Assembly (NCBI RefSeq): GCF_022458865.1
Contig: NZ_JAJNMU010000003.1
Span: 248,001-312,000, forward strand
Direction of reading: 5' to 3'
DNA: 64,000 nucleotides
From: Paenibacillus periandrae
GTDB taxonomy: Bacteria > Bacillota > Bacilli > Paenibacillales > NBRC-103111
Below the pieces are notes generated by a model. It had not been told where the DNA came from and did not search any database. It saw nothing but the letters and a program-made list of their open reading frames with translations. The number at the start of each line of letters is the position of its first letter. Position 1 is the first letter of the stretch. Positions 37,011 through 46,199 of this stretch are shown one piece after another. Position numbers and translations under genes: made by a program.

Positions 37011-38780
37011 CTATGGGGCTAGCTCCAACACGGTTACCCTGTATTCGGTCACGGGAGCTGGTGTCTTCTTCACTTCTTCACTGCCTGTGTAAATGCCAGT
37101 AATCGTCGTGGGCCCTTTCTTGAAGCGAACATTACCGGTCAAAAGCACATAGCCGTTATTAAGCTGAATCATGGCAGTGTTATCATCAACCGAGGTGATC
37201 GTGCCTTGAAAACGGATTTTTTCGTTCTTGTGGCTTATCATCTCCGTCAATGGAATATCCAGTGGAGCTCCGCCCAGCTTCGTATCGACCATCGTTTTGA
37301 CAAAGGCATAACGGCCATTGCGATACTCGTAAACGGCTTTCTGTCCGGCACCATCACCTGTCGGATTATCGAATAAGATGGCTCCTGTGGGATCGTAATC
37401 TATTTTATCAGCTTCAACATCGAGAACTTTAAAAAGCTCAGGTGTATTGACCTCATAGGCAAGATAACGAACCTTGCGGGTTTTGGAGGCGGCTTCGATC
37501 AGCAAGGAAGAGACCTCCTTTTTTTTGCCAATCTGGTCTGACCACTGAATTGATTTGACTGTGACGCCTTGATCGAGAGCGGTCCGTGACATTTCGATCT
37601 TCTGGTCAGGGAGCAGACGGGCCAGCACAAGGGTTTTATTATCGAGCACACCTGCAGCGGTCAGCTTGGCGCCAGCTTGCCCCTTGTTACTGATCACATT
37701 GGTAAAGGTAAGCTCAGTGCCTGCCGCCTTGCGCAGCAACTGCTGCGGATCGGCTTCGAGCCAGCGCTGCTCGAGCTCGCTCGCTTCCTTATTTGTGTCC
37801 TTGTATTCGTTCAACACCTTATATAAAGCTGCAGCATCTGCGAATTTTTGGGTGTTAGCGAGCTGTTCAGCGCGCTCGAATTGCTTGCGGATCGTCGTTT
37901 GAATGTAGGTGTTAATTTTGGATGAAGGACCTCCCAGCTCGCTGGACGTCTGGAATAGCAGTGCGGCTGCAATAAAGCCTTTTAAATCATTTTTTTCCAG
38001 CTTGGTCAGTGTCGCTTGCGCATAGCTCTCCAGCTTCGGCTGCAGCCATGCGGCCTCAACGTGGTTAGCGTCATAGAACTTGCGGGTACCCGCAACCTCT
38101 TTTAACACCTCTCCGATTGATTTGGTTTTGCTGCTAGTATCCAGTCGGGCTTGATCGTAGCGCTCCAGCAGCTTATTCAGCTCTAGCTTTTTGTTATTTT
38201 CATCCTTATAGTAAGCTGCAGGCAGCTGCAGCAAATAAGCGATATTATTGTCTCCATTAAAAGTTTTCTTGCTGATATCGCTCTCCAGACTTTTGACCAA
38301 GAGCTGCTTGGCGTATGTGAACGCATTGTTAAAACGCTCTTCCATTTGCTCGGCGGCCGACATTTCGGCAAAACGTTTTTGCGAGGCTTCGTCCAGCGCC
38401 GCGATCTCTGAGGCCTTAGTCTGGTACGTGTTGTAGGTTTTGAGCAGCAGAGTAATATCGTTTACGTTCTCGGCCGCCTTCAGGTCTGCGGATAGGGAAG
38501 TAAACCAGCTCTTAAGAGCAGCAGCGGGATTCAAGGACGCCAGCGCCGCGGCGGTTTCCTGCTCCTTATAGTCTATAATACGAATTTGCTGGGCCTTGGA
38601 GTAAGCTTGCTGAGCTTGAAGCTCATTGCCGGCCGCCTGCAGCTGAACACCTTTAGCGTACAGTTCAGTCTTTTGCCAGCTGATGTAGCCTTTATATCCA
38701 GCCACGCACAGCACCGCAACCAGCACAATCGCTGCCGCATTACGAGAGAGTTTCGAGCGTTTATACATGAAAGATGCCAA
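37011..38780 (-). CDS. Membrane-anchored helical/beta protein of the tubulin-VWA-GTPase block
   Basis: 589 residues from a TTG at 38780 with AAGGAGGA six bases upstream; the longer frame begins before that ribosome site. One membrane helix near the N-terminus (AAAIVLVAVLCVAGYKGYI), N-terminus inside. Then about 350 residues of TPR-like helices (ELYAKGVQLQAAGNELQAQQAYSKAQQ, FERAEQLANTQKFADAAALYKVLNEY). The last 200 residues are beta-rich (IRFQGTITSVDDNTAMIQLNNGYVLLT is typical of an OB-like barrel). No known family recognised. Last gene of the leftward arm of the block at 37-55 kb; probably the outside-facing scaffold of the system. Confidence 0.75.
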   Translation of the reverse strand: MASFMYKRSKLSRNAAAIVLVAVLCVAGYKGYISWQKTELYAKGVQLQAAGNELQAQQAYSKAQQIRIIDYKEQETAAALASLNPAAALKSWFTSLSADLKAAENVNDITLLLKTYNTYQTKASEIAALDEASQKRFAEMSAAEQMEERFNNAFTYAKQLLVKSLESDISKKTFNGDNNIAYLLQLPAAYYKDENNKKLELNKLLERYDQARLDTSSKTKSIGEVLKEVAGTRKFYDANHVEAAWLQPKLESYAQATLTKLEKNDLKGFIAAALLFQTSSELGGPSSKINTYIQTTIRKQFERAEQLANTQKFADAAALYKVLNEYKDTNKEASELEQRWLEADPQQLLRKAAGTELTFTNVISNKGQAGAKLTAAGVLDNKTLVLARLLPDQKIEMSRTALDQGVTVKSIQWSDQIGKKKEVSSLLIEAASKTRKVRYLAYEVNTPELFKVLDVEADKIDYDPTGAILFDNPTGDGAGQKAVYEYRNGRYAFVKTMVDTKLGGAPLDIPLTEMISHKNEKIRFQGTITSVDDNTAMIQLNNGYVLLTGNVRFKKGPTTITGIYTGSEEVKKTPAPVTEYRVTVLELAP

Positions 38781-38831
38781 TGGTAGTCCTCCTTTCTTGA
38801 TCATTCGCTTCGCTGTTTTTTCACTTTACTT

Positions 38832-39779
38832 CTATATGATACCTTGGAGCTCCGGATCGGACTCGTGTTTTTGCTTCAGCAAAGCTGTAAGCCTTGGGTA
38901 CAGCTGTGGAAAATCCTCCGGTCCTTCAGCGACCAAATGACACAGCCGAATCAAACGTTCACGAGGCAGCTCCTCGATAAAATCGGCGATTTGATCCTGA
39001 TACTGGATTACATAAGCCTTCACCCGCAATGCGGCCGTAAAAACGAGCGCGAGCGCAATATGCCCGCCCGGTAGGGCTTCGATTTCTGAGCGATAACGAA
39101 TGGTATAATCGATAGCATCCCGTTTGACTAGCTCAGGGTTTACCTTGCTCACCTCAAACAAATACAGCACAAAATCAATATCGAAGGCTTCAGGCAAGAG
39201 CGTGCTGAGCTCGAGGTCCATATCCTTACGCAGATTAAAATGATTCAGACAGATGATCTTGAGAATTTTTACTTGATTGCCGGTAAATAAATAACCAATT
39301 TCCCGCAGCTTTTCATATGCCAGTTTATAGTCCTCGGCCTTCAAATCGGCAGCCGCAGCCTCGGTATCCAGCAGCAATCCTTCGCGGATCGTACGGTTTT
39401 CACTCTGCAGCAGCTCGTTGAGCAAGCTTTTCTCCAGATAGGGTGTATATTTTTTGCGCAGCAGGAGATACAGCACAATAAGCGCAATTCCTGCCAGCAG
39501 CGAAATCAGCATTTCCGTCAGGTTTTTGCTTAGCACTATAGCTGCCAGGGCTCCCGTACCGACAATCAATACGTCTCTTTGGGCATGGCGTTTCATAATC
39601 GTCTGCAGTAATGGCAGCAGCGGAGTGAATTTTCCTTCAGCCCCGCAATACAGACAGGTATCGTCCCACAATGAAGTGTAGCTGCCGCAACCTTTGCATT
39701 GCTTCAAACGTTCATAGGTATGGCTGGTTCGACGACTGGGTCGAAAATGGGCAGCGATTTTACTTTTCATGAGCATCAC
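38832..39779 (-). CDS. Zinc-ribbon membrane protein of the tubulin-VWA-GTPase block
   Basis: 315 residues. N-terminal cytoplasmic zinc ribbon: Cys28, Cys31, Cys42, Cys45 (CKGCG ... CLYCG). Two close membrane helices (about 70-108: VLIVGTGALAAIVL, LLAGIALIVLYLLL) are followed by a long helical cytoplasmic domain. GTG (39779) and two ATG codons (39776, 39770) are possible starts. None has its own ribosome site; the end of the 50-residue upstream gene overlaps them, so translation is probably coupled. 51 bases separate it from the downstream gene of the same arm. Family not recognised. Confidence 0.75.
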   Translation of the reverse strand: MMLMKSKIAAHFRPSRRTSHTYERLKQCKGCGSYTSLWDDTCLYCGAEGKFTPLLPLLQTIMKRHAQRDVLIVGTGALAAIVLSKNLTEMLISLLAGIALIVLYLLLRKKYTPYLEKSLLNELLQSENRTIREGLLLDTEAAAADLKAEDYKLAYEKLREIGYLFTGNQVKILKIICLNHFNLRKDMDLELSTLLPEAFDIDFVLYLFEVSKVNPELVKRDAIDYTIRYRSEIEALPGGHIALALVFTAALRVKAYVIQYQDQIADFIEELPRERLIRLCHLVAEGPEDFPQLYPRLTALLKQKHESDPELQGII

Positions 39780-39912
39780 CGTGGTTTAATTGACTTTTGA
39801 AATCGGCATCAATACGGCCCAGGGAAAGCTCATTTCGTTTGCTTTTATGAAACTGGGTCCACCTGAACAGAACGAAAACAACGGCTAACGCCAGCAAGGT
39901 ATAGGTTAGCAT
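39760..39912 (-). CDS. 50-residue membrane protein overlapping the zinc-ribbon gene
   Basis: ATG at 39912 with GGAGGTG eight bases upstream, 50 codons, then TAA inside the next gene (20-base overlap in another frame). One hydrophobic helix at the very N-terminus (YTLLALAVVFVLFRW), then a basic, polar tail (HKSKRNELSLGRIDADFKS). First gene of the leftward arm. Not recognised; size and topology recall small assembly or regulatory subunits. The good ribosome site and tight overlap support a real gene. Confidence 0.65.
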   Translation of the reverse strand: MLTYTLLALAVVFVLFRWTQFHKSKRNELSLGRIDADFKSQLNHGDAHEK

Positions 39913-40128
39913 CCAATGCACCTCCAATGTATCGACCACAAGGCTCAGGTTGAAACGCTCGGCGTATTTGGAGAGGGTCCGACTGCGCTCATTTCCTTTT
40001 CGAGATGTGGGCTGTAAGTAACCTTAAGAATATCATAAGAAATGGGACAGTGGAATTTTATGCTCTAAAAGATTAAGATGGTGAGTAGATAGTCTATTCG
40101 TATATGAATGTTTTGGAGGATTAATGAA
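39913..40128. promoter_or_regulatory. Divergent promoter region of the tubulin-VWA-GTPase block
   Basis: 216 bases between the outward-facing arms. Both transcripts must start here or nearby. I see AT-rich stretches around 40035-40100 but no promoter pair I can assign with confidence. Confidence 0.5.
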
Positions 40129-41910
40129 GTGAAAAATAATAGAACACTTATAAGGGTCGCTGCCGTCATACTTGCGTTGGTGTTGGCTTTTCCGCTTCTT
40201 ACGCTGGCGGCGGGCAGTGATACCAAAATCGATGCTGTGCTTTCGGTGGATGTCAGTACCTCCATGAACGAAAGCGATGTAAACAAGGTTAGCAATGAAG
40301 CTATGAAAATGTTCATCGATATGGCATCCGTCCAAGGCGACAAGATCGGTGTGGTGGCGTATACGGATCAAATTCTACGGGAAAAGGCGCTGCTGAAGAT
40401 CGGCAGTGCAGCCGATAAGCAGAGCTTGAAAACATTCATCGATCAGCTGACGAGAGGGCCTTATACCGATATAGCTGTTGGAGTCAATGAAGCGGTGAAA
40501 ATTCTTGAATCTGGAGGCAGCGAGCCCGGGCATGTTCCGTTGATCGTTCTGCTGACCGATGGCAACAATTCACTGAATGCGGGCAAGAGCCAGCAGCAGT
40601 CCGATCAGGTGCTGAATGAAGCTGTGAAGAAAGCCAAGGACAAAGGCATTCCGATCTACACGATTGGCTTGAATGCGGATGGCACCTTGAACAAGGATGT
40701 TCTGGAGCGGATTTCGACAGAAACAGGCGGCAAGCTGTTCATTACCTCGACGGCCGACAAGCTGCCGCAAATATTAAGCGAAATTTATGCGAGCCACCTG
40801 AAGCTTAAGGTTGTACCACTCACAGGCATTACCGCGAACGGTCAGTTCCAGGATGTGACAATTAACATTCCCAATGCAAGCGTGCTGGAAGCGAACATTT
40901 CCATGATGTCGTCCAAGCCGGTGGAAGCGAAGCTGATCAACCCTGCGGGCCAACAGCAAACGATCCCTTCTGACAAAATTATTTATACCGCTTCCTCCGC
41001 TTATACGCTAATCAAGCTGATAAGTCCGGTGCAAGGCGATTGGAAGCTGCAAATTAAAGGCGTTCCGAAAGAAAAAATCGACATTAATTTAATTTATAAC
41101 TACGATGTGCAGGTGTCGATGGAGGTTTTGTCGTCTAATTCTTATAAGCCTGGCGACACGGTGCCGATTAAAGCATTTTTGGAGTCGAACGGTGCCAAGA
41201 TAACGGATGCCGATTTATACAAAAATCTCAAGGCGGCGCTGGTCATAACCGATCTCGATACGAAAAAAACGTCGGAAACACCACTCACGGCTTCGGTACA
41301 AGGGATAGAAGGAACGTTCAAGATCGCTGAGGCGCATGACTATGAAATCAAGGTCAAGGCAGAGGATGCGAGCTTCGTTCGCGAATCGCAGCCAGTGACC
41401 GTTTCCGCCAAAAAAGCCGGATCCAGCGCACCTGTACCGCCCCCAACTACTGGCAGCGGTGAAGCGACTGCAGGGGGCAATTCTGCTCTGCTTGGACCTA
41501 TAGCTTGGATTGTAGGGATTTTGCTAGTAGTGATCGCAGCTGCATTGTTCGCATTATCGCGATGGAAAAAGGCGAATAAAGGCTTTTACGGACAAATGGT
41601 CGTTGAAATCAAGGACGAGGATACCGGAGAGCGAACGACCCCGCAGTACCGCAAGCTGAATGCGTTCAAAGGCAAGGTGGAGCTTCACCAATTGCTGCAG
41701 CTGGCGCCGGAATTTGCCGAAACGAAGCAGATCGTGTTTAAGCCGGGACCTGGAGACACGGTCGTTCTGTACAACCAATCCGGTTGTGTTATCGAAAAGG
41801 GTGGTCGTTTATTCGACGCAGTAAACGGCAAGGAGCTTAAAAACAACGATCGCATCAAAATTTTATTGCAAAATATGAATAAATCAATCACGGTTGAGTT
41901 TATCAAATAA
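40129..41910 (+). CDS. Secreted/membrane VWA-domain protein (first)
   Basis: GTG start at 40129 after TTGGAGG; 593 residues. Signal peptide (RVAAVILALVLAFPLLTLAAG). VWA domain at about 35-215 with a complete metal site: DVSTSMN (about 41-47), Thr in RGPYTDIAVG and Asp in LLTDGNN. A beta-rich region follows (220-440), then a Pro/Gly/Thr linker and a membrane helix (IAWIVGILLVVIAAALFAL, about 458-478). The last 110 residues, cytoplasmic by topology, form a small beta-rich domain (YRKLNAFKGKVELHQLL, IVFKPGPGDTVVLYNQSG) that could contact the tubulin-like protein encoded next. An outside VWA with an inside reader domain suggests signal transfer or anchoring across the membrane. Confidence 0.85.
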   Translation: MKNNRTLIRVAAVILALVLAFPLLTLAAGSDTKIDAVLSVDVSTSMNESDVNKVSNEAMKMFIDMASVQGDKIGVVAYTDQILREKALLKIGSAADKQSLKTFIDQLTRGPYTDIAVGVNEAVKILESGGSEPGHVPLIVLLTDGNNSLNAGKSQQQSDQVLNEAVKKAKDKGIPIYTIGLNADGTLNKDVLERISTETGGKLFITSTADKLPQILSEIYASHLKLKVVPLTGITANGQFQDVTINIPNASVLEANISMMSSKPVEAKLINPAGQQQTIPSDKIIYTASSAYTLIKLISPVQGDWKLQIKGVPKEKIDINLIYNYDVQVSMEVLSSNSYKPGDTVPIKAFLESNGAKITDADLYKNLKAALVITDLDTKKTSETPLTASVQGIEGTFKIAEAHDYEIKVKAEDASFVRESQPVTVSAKKAGSSAPVPPPTTGSGEATAGGNSALLGPIAWIVGILLVVIAAALFALSRWKKANKGFYGQMVVEIKDEDTGERTTPQYRKLNAFKGKVELHQLLQLAPEFAETKQIVFKPGPGDTVVLYNQSGCVIEKGGRLFDAVNGKELKNNDRIKILLQNMNKSITVEFIK

Positions 41911-41938
41911 AATCCATGTGCAAACGATGAAACAGGAT

Positions 41939-41986
41939 GCGACAATATGTCGCAGCAGGGAGATCATCCATTCGACAAGTGTCGAA
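41939..41986. promoter_or_regulatory. Two small GTCG/CGAC palindromes before the tubulin-like gene
   Basis: GCGACAATATGTCGC at 41939-41953 and TTCGACAAGTGTCGAA at 41971-41986, 17 bases apart, in the 139-base gap before the tubulin-like gene. They share the CGACA/TGTCG arms, so they may be paired binding sites or a weak attenuator. Confidence 0.35.
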
Positions 41987-42049
41987 GACACGCCTCCTTA
42001 CCCTGAGCATTCACGATTTGGACAAGGCATCATATAGGAGGCCATCAAT

Positions 42050-45000
42050 ATGAAAGCAGTTGTCAGAGAGCATATTCAACAGCTGGATGTGTCATTGGGC
42101 GGAGGCATTATCAGCGACAAAATTCGTGTTGATACAATAGACAATCCGATGCTCGTTATTGGGCTTGGCGGTACTGGAATTGACGCGCTGCTGCGTCTGA
42201 AATACCAGATCAACCGCAGATTCAAGCTGCCCGAGGATCCATTCACGAAGAAGAAAAAGGAGAAGCCGGCCAATGTCGAATTTCTCGCACTGGAAACGAA
42301 TGAGCATGACCGTAACAAAAAATATAAAGGCATCGGACTCGACCCGCTGACCGAGTTCGTGCTGCTCTCCAATGCCGAAATCGGCAGTGTTCTGCAAAAC
42401 CGCAGCATTCTTGAGCCTTACATTCGCGAATGGCTGTCACCGGAGCTGACAATCACAGATGGTATTAATGGCGCATCAGGTGTCAGACAGGCCGGACGTC
42501 TGCTGCTGTTTACGAAAATCGTACAGGTTGTGCAAACCATCGAACGGAAAATCAAATCGTTATCTGTCGGCACAAACAAGAAGCTGATGGTATTCGTGCT
42601 GACGGGCCTCGCGGGAGGTACAGGCAGCGGCTGCTTCCTCGATATCGCCTATATCGTACGGGGTATCATGGAGCGCGATTACGGCTCCGCAGGGGTAGAT
42701 AAGGTCAACATACTTGGCTACTTGTTCACGCCTGACGTCAATTTGGCGAACAAAAGCCTGACTGAGCATTCACGCGAATATATTAAAAAGAACGGCTATG
42801 CGGCGATGAAGGAACTCGACTACTGGATGAATGTCGATGAGCGTACTGAGCGGTTCAAGCAGCAATATGCGAGCATCCTGAACGTTAATTCGCCGATGCC
42901 TCCATTTAATTTGGCACATCTTATTTCTGCTACGAATCTCGAAGGCAAGCTGCTCGAAAATGCTTACGATTATTGCATGAATGTAACAGCGGAGAATATC
43001 ACCAACTTTATGGCCAGCGAGGACAAAAGCTCCGGCGAGGAATTCGCGATCCATGACTATATCAGCAACATCCGCACGAATATTAACCAGATGCCGAAAA
43101 CGTATGCCGCCAACTATCAATACAATATTTTGGGTGCGTCCTCTGCGGTGCTGCCAATTGAGGAAATGACGACTTACTTGGCCTACAAGGTGTTCCAGCG
43201 CATGGAAAAAATGTTTGACGCCGGACCGACACAGGAAGAAGTGGAAAAGCTGGCACACAAGCTGGGTATCGATCCTGACTCTGTGCATCGCGAGTTCGAC
43301 AAGCGTGTTCCCGAGCCGATTCCCGGTTATCAGAACAGCGAACGCTTAAGCTATAACAACGTCATCAAGCAGCAGGTCGTCAACATCGATACAGAGCTGG
43401 AGCAAAGCTTCCTGTCGCGTGCCCGTGAGGAATATATCAAGAGCCGCAAGCAGCTGCCCGGTCAGATCAAGGAAAGCTTCACCGAGCAGATGACGAAAAT
43501 TTTCGGAAATCCTGAGCAGGGACCGTTTTACGTGTCGCGGATTATTTTGCAGGACAAGGGCTTTTGTCTGCTTAAGCTGATCTCCTCCTATATAGAAGCA
43601 CTGCGTGAAAGCATCTACCGTATCCCGCGTGATGTGGAGTCTGCTGAAGAGCAGTCGGTTCAAAAAATGACTGAGGCCCGCAGCGCGTTCATCTCCAAGG
43701 ACAAGAAGAAGGATGCTTTTATCGAGTCCAAAATCCAGGAATATCTGCTGCACGCTGACCGCGAGCGGATGGAGCAGATGGTCGAATTTTATGAGGATTT
43801 ATATAAATTGATCAATGATGAAAATTCGCGGATTTATCAGGTGTTTTCCGAGCTGTTGAATGAGCTGAATAAAATATTCGAAAAGAACGGACGGATTCTG
43901 ACCAATGGTGAAGAAGCAGTCGATCACAAGGGGAACCGTACCTATTATTGGAACGTTGTCAGCATCCCGGATATTGCTTCGCTTGTTGGTGAAGTGACGA
44001 ATGAGAAGAACGTCAATGAATTGATCCGTGACTTTACGAGCGAGCTGCTGGCCAAATCGAACCAGTGGATCAAAGAGCAGGAAGTGGACGTGATCAGCTC
44101 GATATCCGAGTTTTTGACCGATCACTTTGGCGATTTGATCACCAAATCGATGGAGGATTATTTGATCATCAAGTATGGTCACGAGGATTCGATTGAAAAG
44201 CTTGTTGAGCAGCGGATTGCGAGCCGCCTGTACGAAGAAGCGAAGCCGGTGTTCCATTTGAGCAATAGCTCGGGACATTTTAATTTCCCTTCGTGGGGTT
44301 TTGTTTCGGTACCTTTTAAAGCACCAAGTATTTTCAAAGGTATTCGTAATTTCCAGGATAACGCGATTGCCAATTCACGCTTTACGATCAAGGAAAGTCA
44401 GGTAAAAAACCGTATATTCTGGTTGAACACCCAAAATGGGATTCCGCTGTTCCTCTACACACCTATGAAGGTATACGAGGAAAGCTATGAGCGGACTATT
44501 CTTGAGCCGGAGGGTGTGGGCCGCCATCTGGTGCAGACGGATAAGGTCAATTGGACCTACCTGCCATCACCGATTCCGGAAAAATCTTGGGGTGACACGT
44601 ATCAGAATGGACGGGTGAAAAGCTATAACGCCGAGGTGCGGTTTTCCTTCGAACGCGCGCTGACACTCCATGTTATCCGTCAAAAAGGCGTCGACAGCGG
44701 GACGATTAACCGTTACGAATGTATGTTTACGAAGCCTTTTGACCTGAACCGTTATTTGGAGGCTTACTCCTTACAGCTTGCTGCATCCAGACCGAATCTG
44801 GGAGAGCTGCAGCGCTGTGTAGGCGATTTGAAGCAGCTGCTTGAAAAAGGACTGGAAGTTGAACGGACGAAGGATATTTTTGGCAGCGTGAATTCGGAGA
44901 TGGCCAAGGAAAACCTGATCCGTTCGCCTGAGCTGCTAAAGCTGGTTAAGGATGAGCTGAGCAAGTACGACCGGATTGCCGAGAAAATTGCCGAGTTCGA

Positions 45001-45439
45001 AAAGCTGCTGAACGCCCATAAGGACGAGGAAAAGCTGATCACCAATTTCATTGAAGCCATCTACACCTCGACCATTACCAAAAAAGGTGCGCTGTACGTC
45101 TATGATCACGACGCTGACGAAGATCCATGGGAACCGTTCGTTAATTTGATGAAGGTTAATAAATTTGTCGATTTCGAAATTTATAGCAAGCTTCGCGAGC
45201 TGGACGAGAAACGACAAAATCTGCTGCAGCGCAAAGCGTCCCGACGCAGCCAAAGCCTGACGGCATCCGATGATATCAAGCTGCTGGTCGAAACCTTGCG
45301 TCAGATGGCCGAGTCGTATCAGGAGTCAAAAAATGAGCTCGACTACGAACGTACCGAGCTGGCTAACGGCGAAGCGATGTACCAGTTCTATAAGCAGGTG
45401 TCGAGCAGAGTGAACGATATGGTGAAGAGTTTAAAGTAA
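42050..45439 (+). CDS. Large tubulin/FtsZ-superfamily protein (Tub_2-like)
   Basis: 1129 residues, ATG after ATAGGAGGCCATCAAT. The N-terminal nucleotide domain has a first glycine loop MLVIGLGGTGIDALLRLKY (34-52) and a tubulin signature AGGTGSG (188-194) inside VFVLTGLAGGTGSGCFLDIA, then the strand NILGYLFTPDV. These match the tubulin-like (Tub_2) family rather than FtsZ itself, and the chain is about three times FtsZ length. Beyond residue 400 come long helical, charged regions (EEYIKSRKQLPGQIKESF, MEQMVEFYEDLYKLINDEN) and a coiled-coil end. No signal peptide or membrane helix: cytoplasmic. Probably binds GTP and may polymerise. Central gene of the block. Confidence 0.85.
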   Translation: MKAVVREHIQQLDVSLGGGIISDKIRVDTIDNPMLVIGLGGTGIDALLRLKYQINRRFKLPEDPFTKKKKEKPANVEFLALETNEHDRNKKYKGIGLDPLTEFVLLSNAEIGSVLQNRSILEPYIREWLSPELTITDGINGASGVRQAGRLLLFTKIVQVVQTIERKIKSLSVGTNKKLMVFVLTGLAGGTGSGCFLDIAYIVRGIMERDYGSAGVDKVNILGYLFTPDVNLANKSLTEHSREYIKKNGYAAMKELDYWMNVDERTERFKQQYASILNVNSPMPPFNLAHLISATNLEGKLLENAYDYCMNVTAENITNFMASEDKSSGEEFAIHDYISNIRTNINQMPKTYAANYQYNILGASSAVLPIEEMTTYLAYKVFQRMEKMFDAGPTQEEVEKLAHKLGIDPDSVHREFDKRVPEPIPGYQNSERLSYNNVIKQQVVNIDTELEQSFLSRAREEYIKSRKQLPGQIKESFTEQMTKIFGNPEQGPFYVSRIILQDKGFCLLKLISSYIEALRESIYRIPRDVESAEEQSVQKMTEARSAFISKDKKKDAFIESKIQEYLLHADRERMEQMVEFYEDLYKLINDENSRIYQVFSELLNELNKIFEKNGRILTNGEEAVDHKGNRTYYWNVVSIPDIASLVGEVTNEKNVNELIRDFTSELLAKSNQWIKEQEVDVISSISEFLTDHFGDLITKSMEDYLIIKYGHEDSIEKLVEQRIASRLYEEAKPVFHLSNSSGHFNFPSWGFVSVPFKAPSIFKGIRNFQDNAIANSRFTIKESQVKNRIFWLNTQNGIPLFLYTPMKVYEESYERTILEPEGVGRHLVQTDKVNWTYLPSPIPEKSWGDTYQNGRVKSYNAEVRFSFERALTLHVIRQKGVDSGTINRYECMFTKPFDLNRYLEAYSLQLAASRPNLGELQRCVGDLKQLLEKGLEVERTKDIFGSVNSEMAKENLIRSPELLKLVKDELSKYDRIAEKIAEFEKLLNAHKDEEKLITNFIEAIYTSTITKKGALYVYDHDADEDPWEPFVNLMKVNKFVDFEIYSKLRELDEKRQNLLQRKASRRSQSLTASDDIKLLVETLRQMAESYQESKNELDYERTELANGEAMYQFYKQVSSRVNDMVKSLK

Positions 45440-45460
45440 GTCTTTGTGAAGGCAATGCTT

Positions 45461-45638
45461 GGTGAATATGGATTCATTGTGGCGGTTATTCCGAGAAAGG
45501 GATGGTATTCCACCGCTGTTGAAGTGCAAGTTGTCTTTATTATATGTTTATAGGTTACAACTCGAACTTCAAAGGCGGCCGTTACACTTTCCATACCATT
45601 CCCTTTCCCTCCATAACCTCCATGAATCCATATTCACC
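45461..45638. repeat. MITE-like inverted-repeat element
   Basis: The ends are perfect 17-base inverted repeats (GGTGAATATGGATTCAT at 45461 and its complement ending at 45638). Similarity continues inward for about 45 more bases with gaps, so the whole 178-base unit could fold into one long hairpin. No obvious target duplication at the edges and no coding capacity. Could be a miniature transposable element or a structured RNA end after the tubulin-like gene. Confidence 0.55.
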
Positions 45639-46002
45639 TGATCAACCTCTCAACAGCCTTCTTTAGTGCGAGGGTAGAAGGGCGACTGTAACCCCGCCCG
45701 CAGGGCAGGGGTTAAGCGTCCAGGTCTTTTAAGCTCTGGGACTTCAGAGCTTAAATATTTGAGGGCTTTGAGATCTAAGATTGAAGCACTTTAGAATGCA
45801 CAAACAGAGAAGCCCAAAAGCCCAACCCAAAAGGCAATCTAAATTGTGTCTGAGACTCAAAGCTGCTCTCGCCAAATCGGCAATAATCTCACTTGCATCA
45901 GTAATCTCAAATTTTCCCATACCACATCAAGTAAGCGGGTCCCGAAGGGACGATAAGCGATTAAAGCCCACAACATGCTGGGTTTACAGCAACATCCAAA
46001 CC

Positions 46003-46120
46003 AAAGCGTGTCCCGCAGGGACGATAAGCGGCCCGAGAACACAATCGTAAGCATACGGCAAAGGGAGTCCAGAGGGCAGCGCCCTTTGGGGCCCTCCCTA
46101 TAGGGAGGGTTTGGGAGGGT
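46003..46120. repeat. Composite repeat, left copy (A then B)
   Basis: Unit A (46003-46044; core TGTCCCGCAGGGACGATAAG then CCCGAGAACACA) is followed after 15 bases by unit B (46060-46120; AGTCCAGAGGGCAGCGCCCT and a nested GGGCCCTCC/GGGAGGG hairpin). The same order and spacing recur at 48805-48913, so the gene between them is flanked by direct repeats. Confidence 0.75.
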
Positions 46121-46199
46121 AGCTTCCTCAGGTTGAGGGTAAATTAGCCCTTAGGGTAGGGAAAAGAAGCCTTATGAAAGGAAGGAAGGTTGAACAATA

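Larger units (their letters stand above)
45440..46199. other. 760-base repeat-rich gap inside the block
   Basis: No credible gene. It holds a 178-base inverted-repeat element (45461-45638), a GC-rich hairpin AACCCCGCCC/GGGCaGGGGTT (45690-45713), a hairpin AAGCTCTG/CAGAGCTT (45731-45752), a partial repeat-A copy near 45934-45960 and the composite repeat at 46003-46120. An open frame at 45781-46050 exists but has no ribosome site and runs through the repeats. Confidence 0.7.

Noticed and set aside
42050-45439. Cell-division FtsZ
   Set aside because: Length, spacing of the glycine loops and neighbourhood are wrong for FtsZ, which sits with ftsA or cell-wall genes.
45781-46050. 89-codon open frame in the repeat-rich gap
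   Set aside because: No ribosome site, odd Lys/Pro/Ser/Arg-rich composition, and it runs through the dispersed repeat unit A.
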